Shown piece by piece: positions 53,873 through 64,000 of a stretch of DNA of 64,000 nt; position 1 is the stretch's first letter, and the number at the start of each line of letters is the position of its first letter. The stretch is taken from positions 3,969,501 to 4,033,500 of the forward strand of contig JANTQA010000076.1 of assembly GCA_027625915.1 (NCBI GenBank), given 5' to 3'. Source of the stretch: Anaeramoeba flamelloides. Taxonomy: Eukaryota > Metamonada > Anaeramoebidae. The notes beneath the pieces are model-generated. The model was not told where the DNA came from. It saw nothing but the letters and a program-made list of their open reading frames with translations, and did no database searches. The position numbers and the translations under genes are program-made.

Positions 53873-54010
53873 ATTTTTTTTTTTGATTTAAGAAATAAAA
53901 AGAAAATTGAAAAATTTTTCTTATTATTACTCAAATTAAAAAAAATCCCCCGTTAACTTTTCCAGAATTTAAAAGAATTGAGTAAAATCAAGATTTTTCT
54001 CTATTCTAAT
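53873..54010. repeat. fold-back repeat, copy 4 (hairpin 1 plus half of hairpin 2)
   Basis: T run, GATTTAAGAAATAAAAAGAA, paired with TTCTTATTATTACTCAAATTAAAAAAAA; then CGTTAACTTTTCCAGAATTT, then AAAAGAATTGAGTAAA, as in hairpin 2 at 28525, but the closing GGAAAA arm is missing. Confidence 0.65.
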
Positions 54011-54092
54011 GAATTATTGAAGATGTTTCGCTCCCGAAATGACTGTTTATTTATATTGTTATTATACCTAATAATTTTTAATATTCCTTGCA

Positions 54093-54101
54093 CCCCCCCC
54101 C
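54093..54101 (+). repeat. C9 homopolymer
   Basis: Nine consecutive C in A/T-rich spacer, comparable to the G10 run at 37909. Confidence 0.95.
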
Positions 54102-54755
54102 AAATTATTTATTATTCAGTTTTCTCTCAAAAAATAATAAAATTTTACATCTAAATATTCCAAGTTTTCTACTTTTCAATTAATATTTTCATTCTTTTTT
54201 TGAAAATTTAAAAATTTTCTGATATATGCTCAAAAGCCAAGAATTTTTAATTCCTTTTTGAGTTTATACCTTCTTTTATATATCGAAATTCTTACTTGGT
54301 CTATTTTTGCTGCTAAATTTATAAAGATTTGATTTATTAATAAATTTCGAAACATTTTATTTTGCAATGGATTAAGTCAAAAAATCTTTTGTCCTTACTT
54401 GAATGAAACAGTATTTAAATGTCTCAATTAATAATTTCCAAATGAGAAATGATAAAAATCTCATTTAGATAAAAAAAAAAAAAAGGGTCCAAAGAATTCT
54501 CAAAGTAAATATTCTTATTATCAATTCAAATTAATTTATTTAATTCTTTAAAATCAAGAAATTAAAAACAAAATTATTTTCACAGTTTTTGTGATTTCTT
54601 TCAAGTTTTCATTTTGAAAGATTAACTCCATCATTAAAAAAAAAAAAGAATGTAAATTCAAATGATTAAAAAAATTAAAAAATTAAAAGGATTAAATAAA
54701 AAAAAAAATAAATTTCAAAATTAAAATTAAAGAATAATTTTTATTAAAAAGAGAA

Positions 54756-57700
54756 TTAAATTTGAGAAATGATTTCTAAAAATCCTTTTGATAATTCTTC
54801 TGGTTCCATTGAGTTAATTAATAATTTGAACTGCTCATTGCCAAGTTCCTTTTCAAAATATTTTATTATTCTAAACATTCTTTGAGAAAGTTCCTCATCT
54901 GCGCATTCTTCCATTAATGCTATTGTAAACATGGAAAAAATGATTGGAATATTTTCAAAATTTTTTCCGATAACAATTTGGTTGTTATCTTCGACAAATT
55001 TGCAAAGAATGTCGATTACTGGAGTGACCTCTTCTATTTCTGTCGTTATTGGTAAGAATTGCAACCAAACTGGAATTAATTGGTCAAAATTCTTGAGGCT
55101 ATCCTTATGATAAAATAATATTTTACCAAAGGTGGAAATTAAGGAATCATTTGAACTTAGTTGGTCTTCGTCGATCTCCTCTTCTTGATTTTTCTTTTCT
55201 TTCTCGTTTTCATTTCCAGCAAAGGAAGTGATTGAATTATAAAGAATTTCAATGATTTGTTCGCTGTGTACTGCAAAATGCTTCGAACCCTTTTCCGCGC
55301 ACACGCCAATAACATAGGCAGCTGCCTTTCTTAATTGAGAATCCTTTGATGCCAAAATTTCAACAATATTTGAATTGACCTTTTCCCAATAGAATTGGAA
55401 TACATCGAGATCATTTGAAAATTCAAAGATGTCGCCAAATATTGCAATCGACATTCGATTTTCAGCTGATGAAAATTTACTTTTGATAATTTCCGAATAA
55501 AAATCATACAAATTGTTTTGGAAAAATTTCAAATAAGGCTTTGTGTGATGTTTGATGATAAAGCTACAGGACTCGATAAATGTAAAATTTAAATCATTTT
55601 CATTTTCAATTAATTCTTCATTAATATTCATCTGCTCGTAATTGTAAGTGTTTACATTTTTTTCTTTGTTTAATAATTTGCTTTTCCTTTTCATACTTTT
55701 TTCAATTAACACTTGTATATCTTCAAGATAAATATTCAGCATTGAAGAGTCAATATAATTTTTAGCAAACGATATTATTTCACCAATCGATTGGATTTGG
55801 GTGATTAAAATTTCAATGATTTTCTCTTTCAAAATGGCCTCGTGGAAGAAATCTAAAGCATGTTGAAAAATTTTTACAACTTGTTCTAAAGAAACAATTT
55901 TTTCATTTTCATTCTGCTTTTCGTAAACCACTACAAAGACATTAAATAAACTTGAAGTGGCCAAGGCGGCATAATTTCTAATTGATGCGTCAAGGGGATA
56001 ATCAATTAATGGTAATACAATTTCAATGCATTCCTTTGCATATGGGTAAAACAATTCTTGGAGTTTAAGTGCAAATTGGAAAATTAAACCAAGTGCTTCA
56101 GACTTTTCTTCTAAGGTTGCTGTCTTGACAATTACCTTTTCTTTAGTATCTCCATTTTTAACAACATCTAAACCTTCGTTATTTGGATCGTCAACATCAA
56201 ATTCTTCTTCCGTTTCATCAATTTCCACATATTCAACAATGATAGTTGCGGATTTGATTATAAATGGCATTACAGAATCAAGGAATTTTACAAATGATTT
56301 TCCTAAAATTGAACAAATCCTGAATAAGCACATGAAAATATAAGTTCTTTGACTTTCATCAATTTTTTCAATTTCTCGTTTCATAACATTAATTAAAATT
56401 TCCATGATTTCAATCGAATCTTCATAAAATACGTCTTTTGGTACAGTGGATCCAATAATCGAAATGCCTTCAATTGATTTACTTCTCATTGTTAAATATT
56501 TGCTTTCTATTATTGTAATTTTTTGTTTTTAAATATTTTATTATTATGGAAATATTTTTTTGTTAAAGGAATTAGAAAGTTTTTTTTTAAATTTATTAAA
56601 CTTGTTTTAAAATTAATTAAACAATAGGTTTTTTTTAAATTTATTGCAAAAGTAGTTTTTAAATTTATTAAAGTGGTTATTTTTAAATTTTAGTAAAGAG
56701 GTTTTTTTAAATTTTATTAAAGAAGTTTTTTTTTAAATTTATTAACAAAGTTTGTGAAAATTTATTAAAAAAAATTTGGTGAAATAAAATTTATTATTTT
56801 ATAAAATGTAACATATTTTTCAAAATAATTCCTTTGGTTAGGAAAAATTTGGAAACTGTTTTTAATTGGGAATGTTTGAAAATGGAAATACTATTAATTA
56901 TTCAAAATATTATTGATCAATTCCAATTTCATTTTTTTAAAGAGATATATAAAGGGGTAGGTTAGACTTATTGAATAGTTATTATAAATTACAATTGATT
57001 TTATTTTTTAATAAAAATCCTAAAATTTTATTTTCAAAGTTCAGTTTCTTAAAATTTGAAAATATTTTTTTAAATTATTATTTTTTTATTTTTTTTTTTT
57101 TTTTGTAGAAATAAAATTAATAATATTGAATCATTGGAATATAAAATTTTGTTTTAGTTTTTCACTATATATTGTTTAAAATTTATGATTCTTGGGATTC
57201 TTTTTAAATTGATAATGATTGGTAGTTGATTAATGGTTGCTGAAATTTTTTACTTTTTGAAAAAATAGTAAAGAAATTCGTAATTTTTGAACTTATTACT
57301 AATCAAAAGTTTGTAAACTTTTGAATTCAATACACAAACTATTTTTAAAAAAGTCGGAGGAAAAATTATTTTAAAATATCTTTATTAAACTCAATCCTAA
57401 TATAACTATTTAAATATCTAAAATTGTTATTTATTATTTATTGATTATTAATAATAATCCAATTTGCTTTTTTTTAGTATAATATTACATAAATACAAGA
57501 TATTAAAATTTCAGATCTCAATTTTGTATGAAAGTTTTTAATCTTGATTTTGATCTAGGATTCAAAATTAGTGGTTATTTTTTTATTTTGAGATTATAAA
57601 AAAAATTTTTCAGAAGAGTGTTTAATCTTGATAACGAATTTCCAATAGAATGAAAACATTATAACTGTATTTTATTATTTAAAAAATTATTTGTGTACTT

Positions 57701-60173
57701 CCTATGTTGTCCAGTTTTTTATTGAAATTGATGAACATATTTTTTCCAATAAATACAACATTTGTTGATTCAATTAATATTAACATTTCACTTAATTTGG
57801 TATTGTCAATTAAACGAATAGAACTGGTTACAAATATGAATTTTTATGAAATATAAAAAAAAAATTATCCAAATTTTTTGGAAATGCCTTATATATAAAT
57901 TTTAATAAATTTTATCTGGAAACTAATTCACAAACTCTAAGTGCGACTTTTGCAATTTACCAAGTTGTCTAAAAACCTTTTGATCTAATATCATTTAAAT
58001 TGTAAAGTCAAACTCATCAAAATATAAACCAATTAGGATCAAAAAATTTCATTTTATGTATATTTTTTTAATGAAAAAGAATAAATTTTTAGATACATAA
58101 AATTGAACGTCTTGCTAATATAAACGTGAGAATGAAAAAGAAAAATAAACACAATTTTCTTACCCTAAAAAATGACGATTATTTCAAACACTCTCAATAA
58201 ATAACTCTAACTTTAAAAGATCGCATGATCTATGATTTTTACTTAAATTGTTATATTTTCATCATCAATAGTAACAATGCAATTCTTGCCAAGGAATTGT
58301 TATTTTCTCTTAGTTTTTTTTGGTTTTTAGTTCTTTTTGTTTTTTAGTTCTTTTTGTTTTTTCTTGAATTGAACTTCTCAATAACACTCTTCCTATGATA
58401 GTATTTTATTCAAATTAATTTTTGTAAAGAATCTCCTTTAACCAAAAGCATACAAAACATTTGATTTTTTTTTGTGTTACAATTTTATTTGTTTGTATTG
58501 TTTCTCTTAAAACATAATTTCTAGTTTCAATACACATTGAGTTGAGGTGTTGTTAAATGTTTTGTGGAATTTTGCCTTTAATGATCAAGTGAAAATAAAA
58601 TTTGCAAAAACCAGTCAGTAGTTTATGTTAAACAAATTAAAAGTTAAGTTGAAATAAAAAAATGATTTTATTTTATGAGGAAATGGAGATTTTGGTGAAT
58701 TCTATTCAACACCAAATACTTTGTCAAGTTTTTATCAAATTTAAAAATGTTTTAAAATAACAAATGACCAATAATCCAAAATTTCTTACAATTTCCACTA
58801 TTTTCATTTATTAGTTCAATTGTTAGAATCCTCGAAACTTTGTTCCCAGATCAAAAAAAAAAAAATCAGAGAAAATAAGTCAAAAATGTATCAGGATTTT
58901 CAAAATTGATACTAAGAAGAAATTTTCTCAAAAAGTCATTTTTTTTCCAACCTTCTTTTTCATTTTTTTGATACTAAGGACAGAAAAATTTCATAAAAAA
59001 ATTTTATTTTTTCGTTCTTTGATCTCTCTCAATAAAAATTTGTGGCAAGTATCAACATATAAAACCTTTCTAAAACACTTGTACATAAAATTTGAAGTGC
59101 AAACGTTGTCGTTAAGATCTAAAAGATTTTCTAAAATATAAGAATAAGATCTTATTGAATCTTGAAAAAATAGATCCCTGAAAAATTGAACTTGGTATTA
59201 AAATTAACAACAAAAAACAAAGAATCAAATAAAAAATACTAACCAACTAGTTTGTCATTTAAAAATCTTAAAGAGAGGGAAAGGAAAGAGAAATAGAATG
59301 AAGAAAAAAGAATAATAATAATAATAATAATTACCTGTAGTATTTTTTAAAATATTAATTAAAAATGGCATTATTTTTTTATAATATTCTTCAAAATCTT
59401 GTCCAACAGTTGAAGCAATGGTTGTAATTGTTGTTAACGAAGCTTCTAATAATTTAATTTCTTCACTTTCCAAAAATTCAAATAATTTACCCATGAGATC
59501 AGATAAATATGGTGTAATAATTGAGCCATCAATGCTTTGACAAAAGTTCATAAGTGTATCACAAATTTTGATTTGGACATACAAATCCTCTTCTTGAAGG
59601 ATTTTTCCAAACCCTTGCAGAATAGGTTCTGAAAACTCGTCTTGAATTAATCCAGGTATAGCAAGAAACAATTCTGAAAAGGTTGTGCAACATTGAAATC
59701 TAACCCTTTGATTCTTGTCCTCTAAACTATTAAGAAGAATTTCGACAATTTCTTCAATTTTGGATTCAAACATTTCTTGTGTGCTTTCTGAAACAGAAGA
59801 AATTGCCCTTACAGCTGCGAACCGTTTTTTAAAATCATTTGAACCGAGAAAATTTCCAATGATTTCAAATGAGATTGGTAAAAGTTGTTCGCCTCCAGTA
59901 ACAATAGATATTCTTCTTAGTGCATAATCACCAATTTCATAAATTGCGTCAAAAGGATCTTCCTTTTTTTTTTTTTTTTTTTTTTGTTATTTTTTAGGGG
60001 ATTATTCATTGTTTTTTTTTTTTTTTTTTAAGTGGTTAATTTTTGATAGGAGGTTATTAAGATTGAAATTTTCAAAAGACCGAAAACAATTTTATTTTGT
60101 TTCTTTAATTCTACTTTTAACATACTTTGAGTTTTTGTTTTTTTTTTTTCTTTTTTTTTAAAAAAGGATCTAA

Positions 60174-60248
<75 letters not shown>

Positions 60249-61241
60249 AGACAATACATCATCTTCCCAATTTTCAGAAGTTTCGTTTTCATCTATTTGA
60301 ACTAAATATTCGAAACTTAATTCAATTAATTCCTGTAATATACCCTCAAGAGACATTATTACGCCCGTAGCATGTTCTGTGATAACAATAAGAAATTCCA
60401 TTGATAATTCTTTATATAGCCTCTCAACATTTTCTTCACGTGATATTTGGAACATAAATTTGAGGGTTGGTAAGATTTGTGCTTTAAAAAACAAAGGAGC
60501 GTAATTGGCAGTTTCAATTAATTCTTGGAGACAGTCTTTGGCTAAATCAATTTGTTGGTTTTGAATTAATTTTGTAACTAGTCTGATAATATCTGGGATT
60601 AGATCTGACAAAGAAGTAACCTTTTCTTGTTCTTCGTCTGTTAAAATTAATAAATAATAGGTCAAGGATTTCAAAACAGAAATTTGTACAATTTCGTTTG
60701 ACTCATAGAGGGAAAACAAATTGACGATCATTTCTGCGATTTGCTCATGGCTTTCTCTGATCTCAATTGCACAAGATAAGGTTAATTGCTGAAGAAGATA
60801 CATCGCAACCTGGACGTTTATGGGCTCTTTAGAGTTGGCCAAATTAAAGGTGAATTCCATTAAGTTGCCCATGTTTTCCATCCCAATTGCTTTACACAAA
60901 GATGCGAGTACATCACAAATCCTTTTTTTAGTCTTCAGTGTGAGGTTGTTCACTAAGTGCTCCAACAGTTGCTGCTTCAGTAACAAAAGATCCTGCTCCT
61001 CAAACTCTTCCAGGGCACATGGAAATGCAGAGCTACCGGTTATTGACTGTCGTAATAAGATTAAAGAAAGCTCTTGGACACTCGAGTTTTCAGATAAAAT
61101 CATTGACGACAATGCAAGGCAACAATCTACAGGCGTTTCAAGATAGCGTTTTGTATATTCTTCCTCTGCTTTTTTTCTTTCTTCGTTTGGGGACAGAAGA
61201 AGCGTCATCAAGGTTTCAAATTCTTTGAGTTTTTCTTCCAT
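54756..61241 (-). CDS. IPO5: importin-5 / karyopherin Kap121-type nuclear import receptor (three exons)
   Basis: Exons 61241-60258, 59962-59335 and 56506-54756 give 1120 aa, close to human IPO5 (1097). Introns: 60257-59963 (GTATTG...AAAG, phase 0) and 59334-56507 (GTAATT...TAATAG, phase 1). The joins restore continuous homology: ..ENWEDD|EDPFDAIYEIGDYALRR.. and ..LINILKNTT|ESKYLTMRSKSIEGIS.., matching IPO5's DDFDSNAVAGESALDR and LRLLRGKTIECIS stretches. HEAT repeats run throughout; N terminus with LLLSPNEERKKAEEEYTKR is the Ran-binding importin-N region; C-terminal KDSQLRKAAAYVIGVCAEKG and LPVWLQFLP-like blocks are typical. It carries ribosomal proteins, histones and other cargo into the nucleus, releasing them on RanGTP. 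Acidic Asp/Glu/Asn inserts occur in the third exon. Exon boundaries of the first intron are less sure because of long homopolymers. Confidence 0.9.
56507..59334 (-). other. 2.8 kb intron of importin-5
   Basis: Donor GTAATT after ACTACAG; acceptor AATAATAG. The flanking exons are contiguous in other importin-5 proteins, so no exon is missing. Contents: a weak F2-like relic near 56838-56890, a 19-bp tandem repeat (TTTTTTAGTTCTTTTTGTT) at about 58314-58366, and no gene on either strand. Confidence 0.8.
56838..56990. mobile_element. weak F2-like relic inside the importin intron
   Basis: GGAAAAATTTGGAAACTGTT, then TTTAATTGGGAATGTTTGAAAAT, resembles the inner left end of F2 copies. No opposing end is recognisable. 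Confidence 0.3.
59963..60257 (-). other. 295-bp homopolymer-rich intron of importin-5
   Basis: Donor GTATTGTCTAAT is followed by a T run of more than 60 on the minus strand (A run at about 60178-60246), then further T and A runs (about 60010-60030 and 59964-59985), with the acceptor in an A run (AAAAG|GAAGATCC). An acceptor-like TTTATTTAG lies inside at about 60168-60176 but does not keep the frame. Confidence 0.6.
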
Positions 61242-63258
61242 TCTAATAGGTTTTAGTTTTGTTTTTATTTTTGTTTTGAATAAAGTAAAAGAAATTAAAA
61301 TGAAAAAAATGGTTACACTTATTTGATAAAATTGTTCGAAAAAGTTCTATTGAATGTGAATAAAACTTGTTATATTGGCTGAATTTGTAAGTTTTAAATC
61401 TCACTTTAAAACTTTTTGGATCACACTTTTTATTCACAGTCGTAATCTTTTTTTGCTTTTCTGAAAATGAATATTTTTTTAAAATTCTCTATTTTAAGGA
61501 TGTAGGTTCGAAACAAAATCTGAAAATATAATATAAATGGGATTCTTTTTTAGAGTGGTAAAAGTGAATGTAACTATTATCCACTAATTAAAATAAATTT
61601 ATTTTTTAGAATAATGGAGTTTTTTTGGTGTTTTAGTTTAAAACAATATTTTACCAAGCACTTCGAAATATATATATGAAGGTGTTTGTACGATAAGTAC
61701 TTCATTTATGTAATTTATTTGCAAAAAAGTACTAATAAATCTGTAAAATTTAATAATAATCCTAGAAATCAATACTACCCTTTGTTACTACTTTGTTTTA
61801 AGTGGATATTCAAAAGTAGAATAAAAAAGAAAAACACACAAAAAAAAAACAATATTTTTGTAAAAATACTTTTTTCCAATTAGTTGAGTAGAAAATTCTA
61901 GTTACTTTAACTAACATTGAAAGTTTAGTTGTGAATATTTTTTTAATTCATTTAGAGTACAACTGCTTGAAAACATCTTTTTTCAATATATTAAGGGGGG
62001 AAATATCTTTGTAAAAATATTAAACTTTGAAAATACCTGATTTTTTTAATATATAAAAAGAACAAATGTTATAATTGAATCAGAAATGTACAACACAAAC
62101 CCCAAATTTCAATTTTAATGCTTTTAGGTTTTTTTTTAATTAAGAGGTAAAACAAATTTTTTTTTACTGAAAAATGGTTTTAATTGAATTTATTATTGAT
62201 TTATTTTTTTATTCTAATTTAAAACCTAATTTGCTAAGTCGTTAAAAACATCCCTAAGAAGTTATTTATCCAATTTACATATTAATTTCAGTCCTTTGAA
62301 CAAAAGTACTAACAATTGTATAAAATTTAATAATTATCACATTTTGTGCTATTACTCTTAATTGCTATTTTATGGTTTTTTTGATATTTAAAAAATTTAA
62401 ATTAGACAATTTTTTTAAAAAAAAGTACATTACATCATGTTTTGTCATAATAATAAATTCTTTCCTTTTCTTTTCTTTTTTTTTTCTCAAATAAACTTGG
62501 GGGTATTGGATTTTTTATTCGGGAAATTAGAATAAATATAAAAAAAATCGGTGTTTTTTTTTGTATCCTAAAGAAAAAAATCCATATTCAGAACAAAAAT
62601 AATTCATTGAATTTAATATTTTGTTTATATAAGAAAATTTAAACCCCATTTCAATAATTGTGATTCACTTAAATCAAAATTTTAATTAAAATATATTCTT
62701 TTATATTCTTTTACAAATAATTATTAACTTTTAAAAATAATTCATTTTAAATAATTCTAAGCATAGAAAAGCTGATATTTTCAAAATTAAAATAAAATAA
62801 AAAACCAAAATAAAAAAAAGTGAGTCACAAGTTTTAAAATGAGAATTACATTTTTTATTCCGTGAATTTTTCTAAAAATGACGAAAGAAGAAGTTTTTTC
62901 TTGATAATTATACCAATTTCAAGATACATTTCAGAGTATCACTTTTTTAATATTTATTGGTAGTTACTAGAATTATATTTTGATTTTTTTTAACTGGGAT
63001 TTCTTCATAAAAAAAGAAAAATAAAGTGAAAAAAAAAAAATAAAAAAAAATAAAAAATAATAATAATAAAAATTGGGAAGAAGAAAACCTTTTATGAAAG
63101 TTGTCACTAGTAGAAAAAATGATTATAATATAATTATGAAAAAAAAAAAATAAGAATATTGAATATAATCAACGATCTCACTTTCAAAACAAAATAAAAA
63201 AACGAGTCATTTTTTTTTTTTGGAAAATGCTTAAAAAGCCTATTAAATGATAACCAAT
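61242..63258. other. 5' flank of importin-5 and AT-rich spacer
   Basis: The first 250 bases are likely promoter and 5' UTR. The rest is noncoding, with A-rich simple sequence around 63020-63075. No gene or repeat family recognised. Confidence 0.5.
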
Positions 63259-63280
63259 AAATATATATATATATATATAT
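63259..63280. repeat. (TA)n microsatellite
   Basis: About eleven AT dinucleotides in spacer. Confidence 0.85.
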
Positions 63281-63784
63281 TGTAAATTGATAATTAATCA
63301 AATTTGTTGAAAATATTTTACAAGTTAAAATTAAACTTCAGCCCTTCACAAGTATTAGATCAAATACTCTGCTGATTCTACATAATTGTAAAAAATACAA
63401 AAAAAAATATAATTTTTATAAGGGTGATAATAATTTATTTAAAACTAAATATTTAAAAAATAAATCGTGGTTTATTAAAAGAAGAATAATAAATAGAGCA
63501 TTAAATTGAAAGGTCGGATTGGAGTAATCGTTATGTTGATTCAGGAATCGTATAAATTAAAGTTTTTCAACAAATGTATTGATATTATTAAACTTGTTTT
63601 TATAATTAAAAACGTTTTTGTTGGTTTGGTGGTATTTAATATTTTGTAGAGATATAAAGAGGGTAAATAATACTATTTAAAAATTCTCCCATTGTTCATA
63701 TTTCTTTTTCAAAATAAAATTGATGTAAAACAATAAAATTAGAAGTGAAATTTTTTCTAGATACTATTTAAAAATAAGCTGGGT

Positions 63785-64000
63785 TTATTTTGGGTGTTAG
63801 ATGTTTTTATGATATCATACTTAATTTGCGAGAGAGTTAAAAAAACGAGATAATTTTTATCAAATCACAATATTAACAAAAATCACGATATTCAATATTA
63901 TCACGACAATATAACATCACGATAATTATTAAAATTTCGTGATAAACGACAAACTATCACGGTTAAAAAGTAATTGATATATAATAGTTAGTAGGTTTTT
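63785..64000 (-). repeat. dispersed repeat family R10, copy 3 (inverted, runs off the window)
   Basis: On the minus strand the edge reads ..ACTATTATATATCAATTACT, then several TATCGTGAT / TATCACGAA units every 20-25 bp, then AATTAAGTATGATATCATAA and AACATCTAACACCC. This is the same order as the end of copy 1 (13600-13780). The array is better preserved here than in copies 1 and 2. Confidence 0.7.

Noticed and set aside
61500-61515. tRNA T-loop-like word GGTTCGAAAC
   Set aside because: No matching acceptor stem or other arms could be folded around it on either strand.
1-64000. CRISPR arrays, rRNA, retroelement or virus-like genes
   Set aside because: No regularly spaced identical repeats, conserved rRNA words, or reverse transcriptase, integrase or capsid motifs were seen.

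Overview
The window looks like nuclear DNA of a free-living, very AT-rich protist. It has sparse spliceosomal introns, asparagine-, glutamine- and Lys/Glu-rich tracts inside conserved proteins, wide gene-poor spacers, and an ankyrin-BTB-BTB protein. This flavour recalls amoeboid protists such as Anaeramoeba or dictyostelid-like amoebae; that placement is inference from style, not from a marker gene. All well-supported genes end in TAA or TAG and none contains an internal TGA, so the standard code fits.

Layout: a membrane-anchored bZIP factor (2172-3653, minus); an ammonium transporter with a striking GC-rich core (10094-11572, plus); a decayed coiled-coil gene (16056-16449, minus); the SM protein Sly1/SCFD1 (24909-26891, plus); an Rrp6/EXOSC10-like protein (32645-36418, minus); an ankyrin-BTB-BTB gene with one intron (41690-44160, minus); an unrecognised two-exon gene (47877-48574, plus); a USP35/38-type deubiquitinase (49980-51884, plus); and importin-5/Kap121 with two introns, one of about 2.8 kb (54756-61241, minus). 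A possible two-exon micro-gene lies at 680-931. No tRNA, rRNA, CRISPR or virus-like element was found.

The spacers make up most of the window. They hold many short, TA-flanked, palindromic elements of Tc1/mariner-MITE type in several families, a double-hairpin fold-back family, a diverged dispersed repeat of about 1 kb with an array of TATCGYGAT-like units (three copies), a 1.7 kb interval bounded by inverted CCCTTAGCACCCC termini, and long homopolymer and TA tracts.

The genes are independent housekeeping or regulatory loci (ER-Golgi fusion, RNA surveillance, nuclear import, ubiquitin, nutrient uptake, probable ER-linked transcription) and form no operon. The strongest biological oddity is the Rrp6-like protein: the DEDD-Y fold, the flanking motifs and the HRDC domain are recognisable, but all four catalytic acidic residues appear replaced, which suggests a pseudo-exonuclease scaffold.
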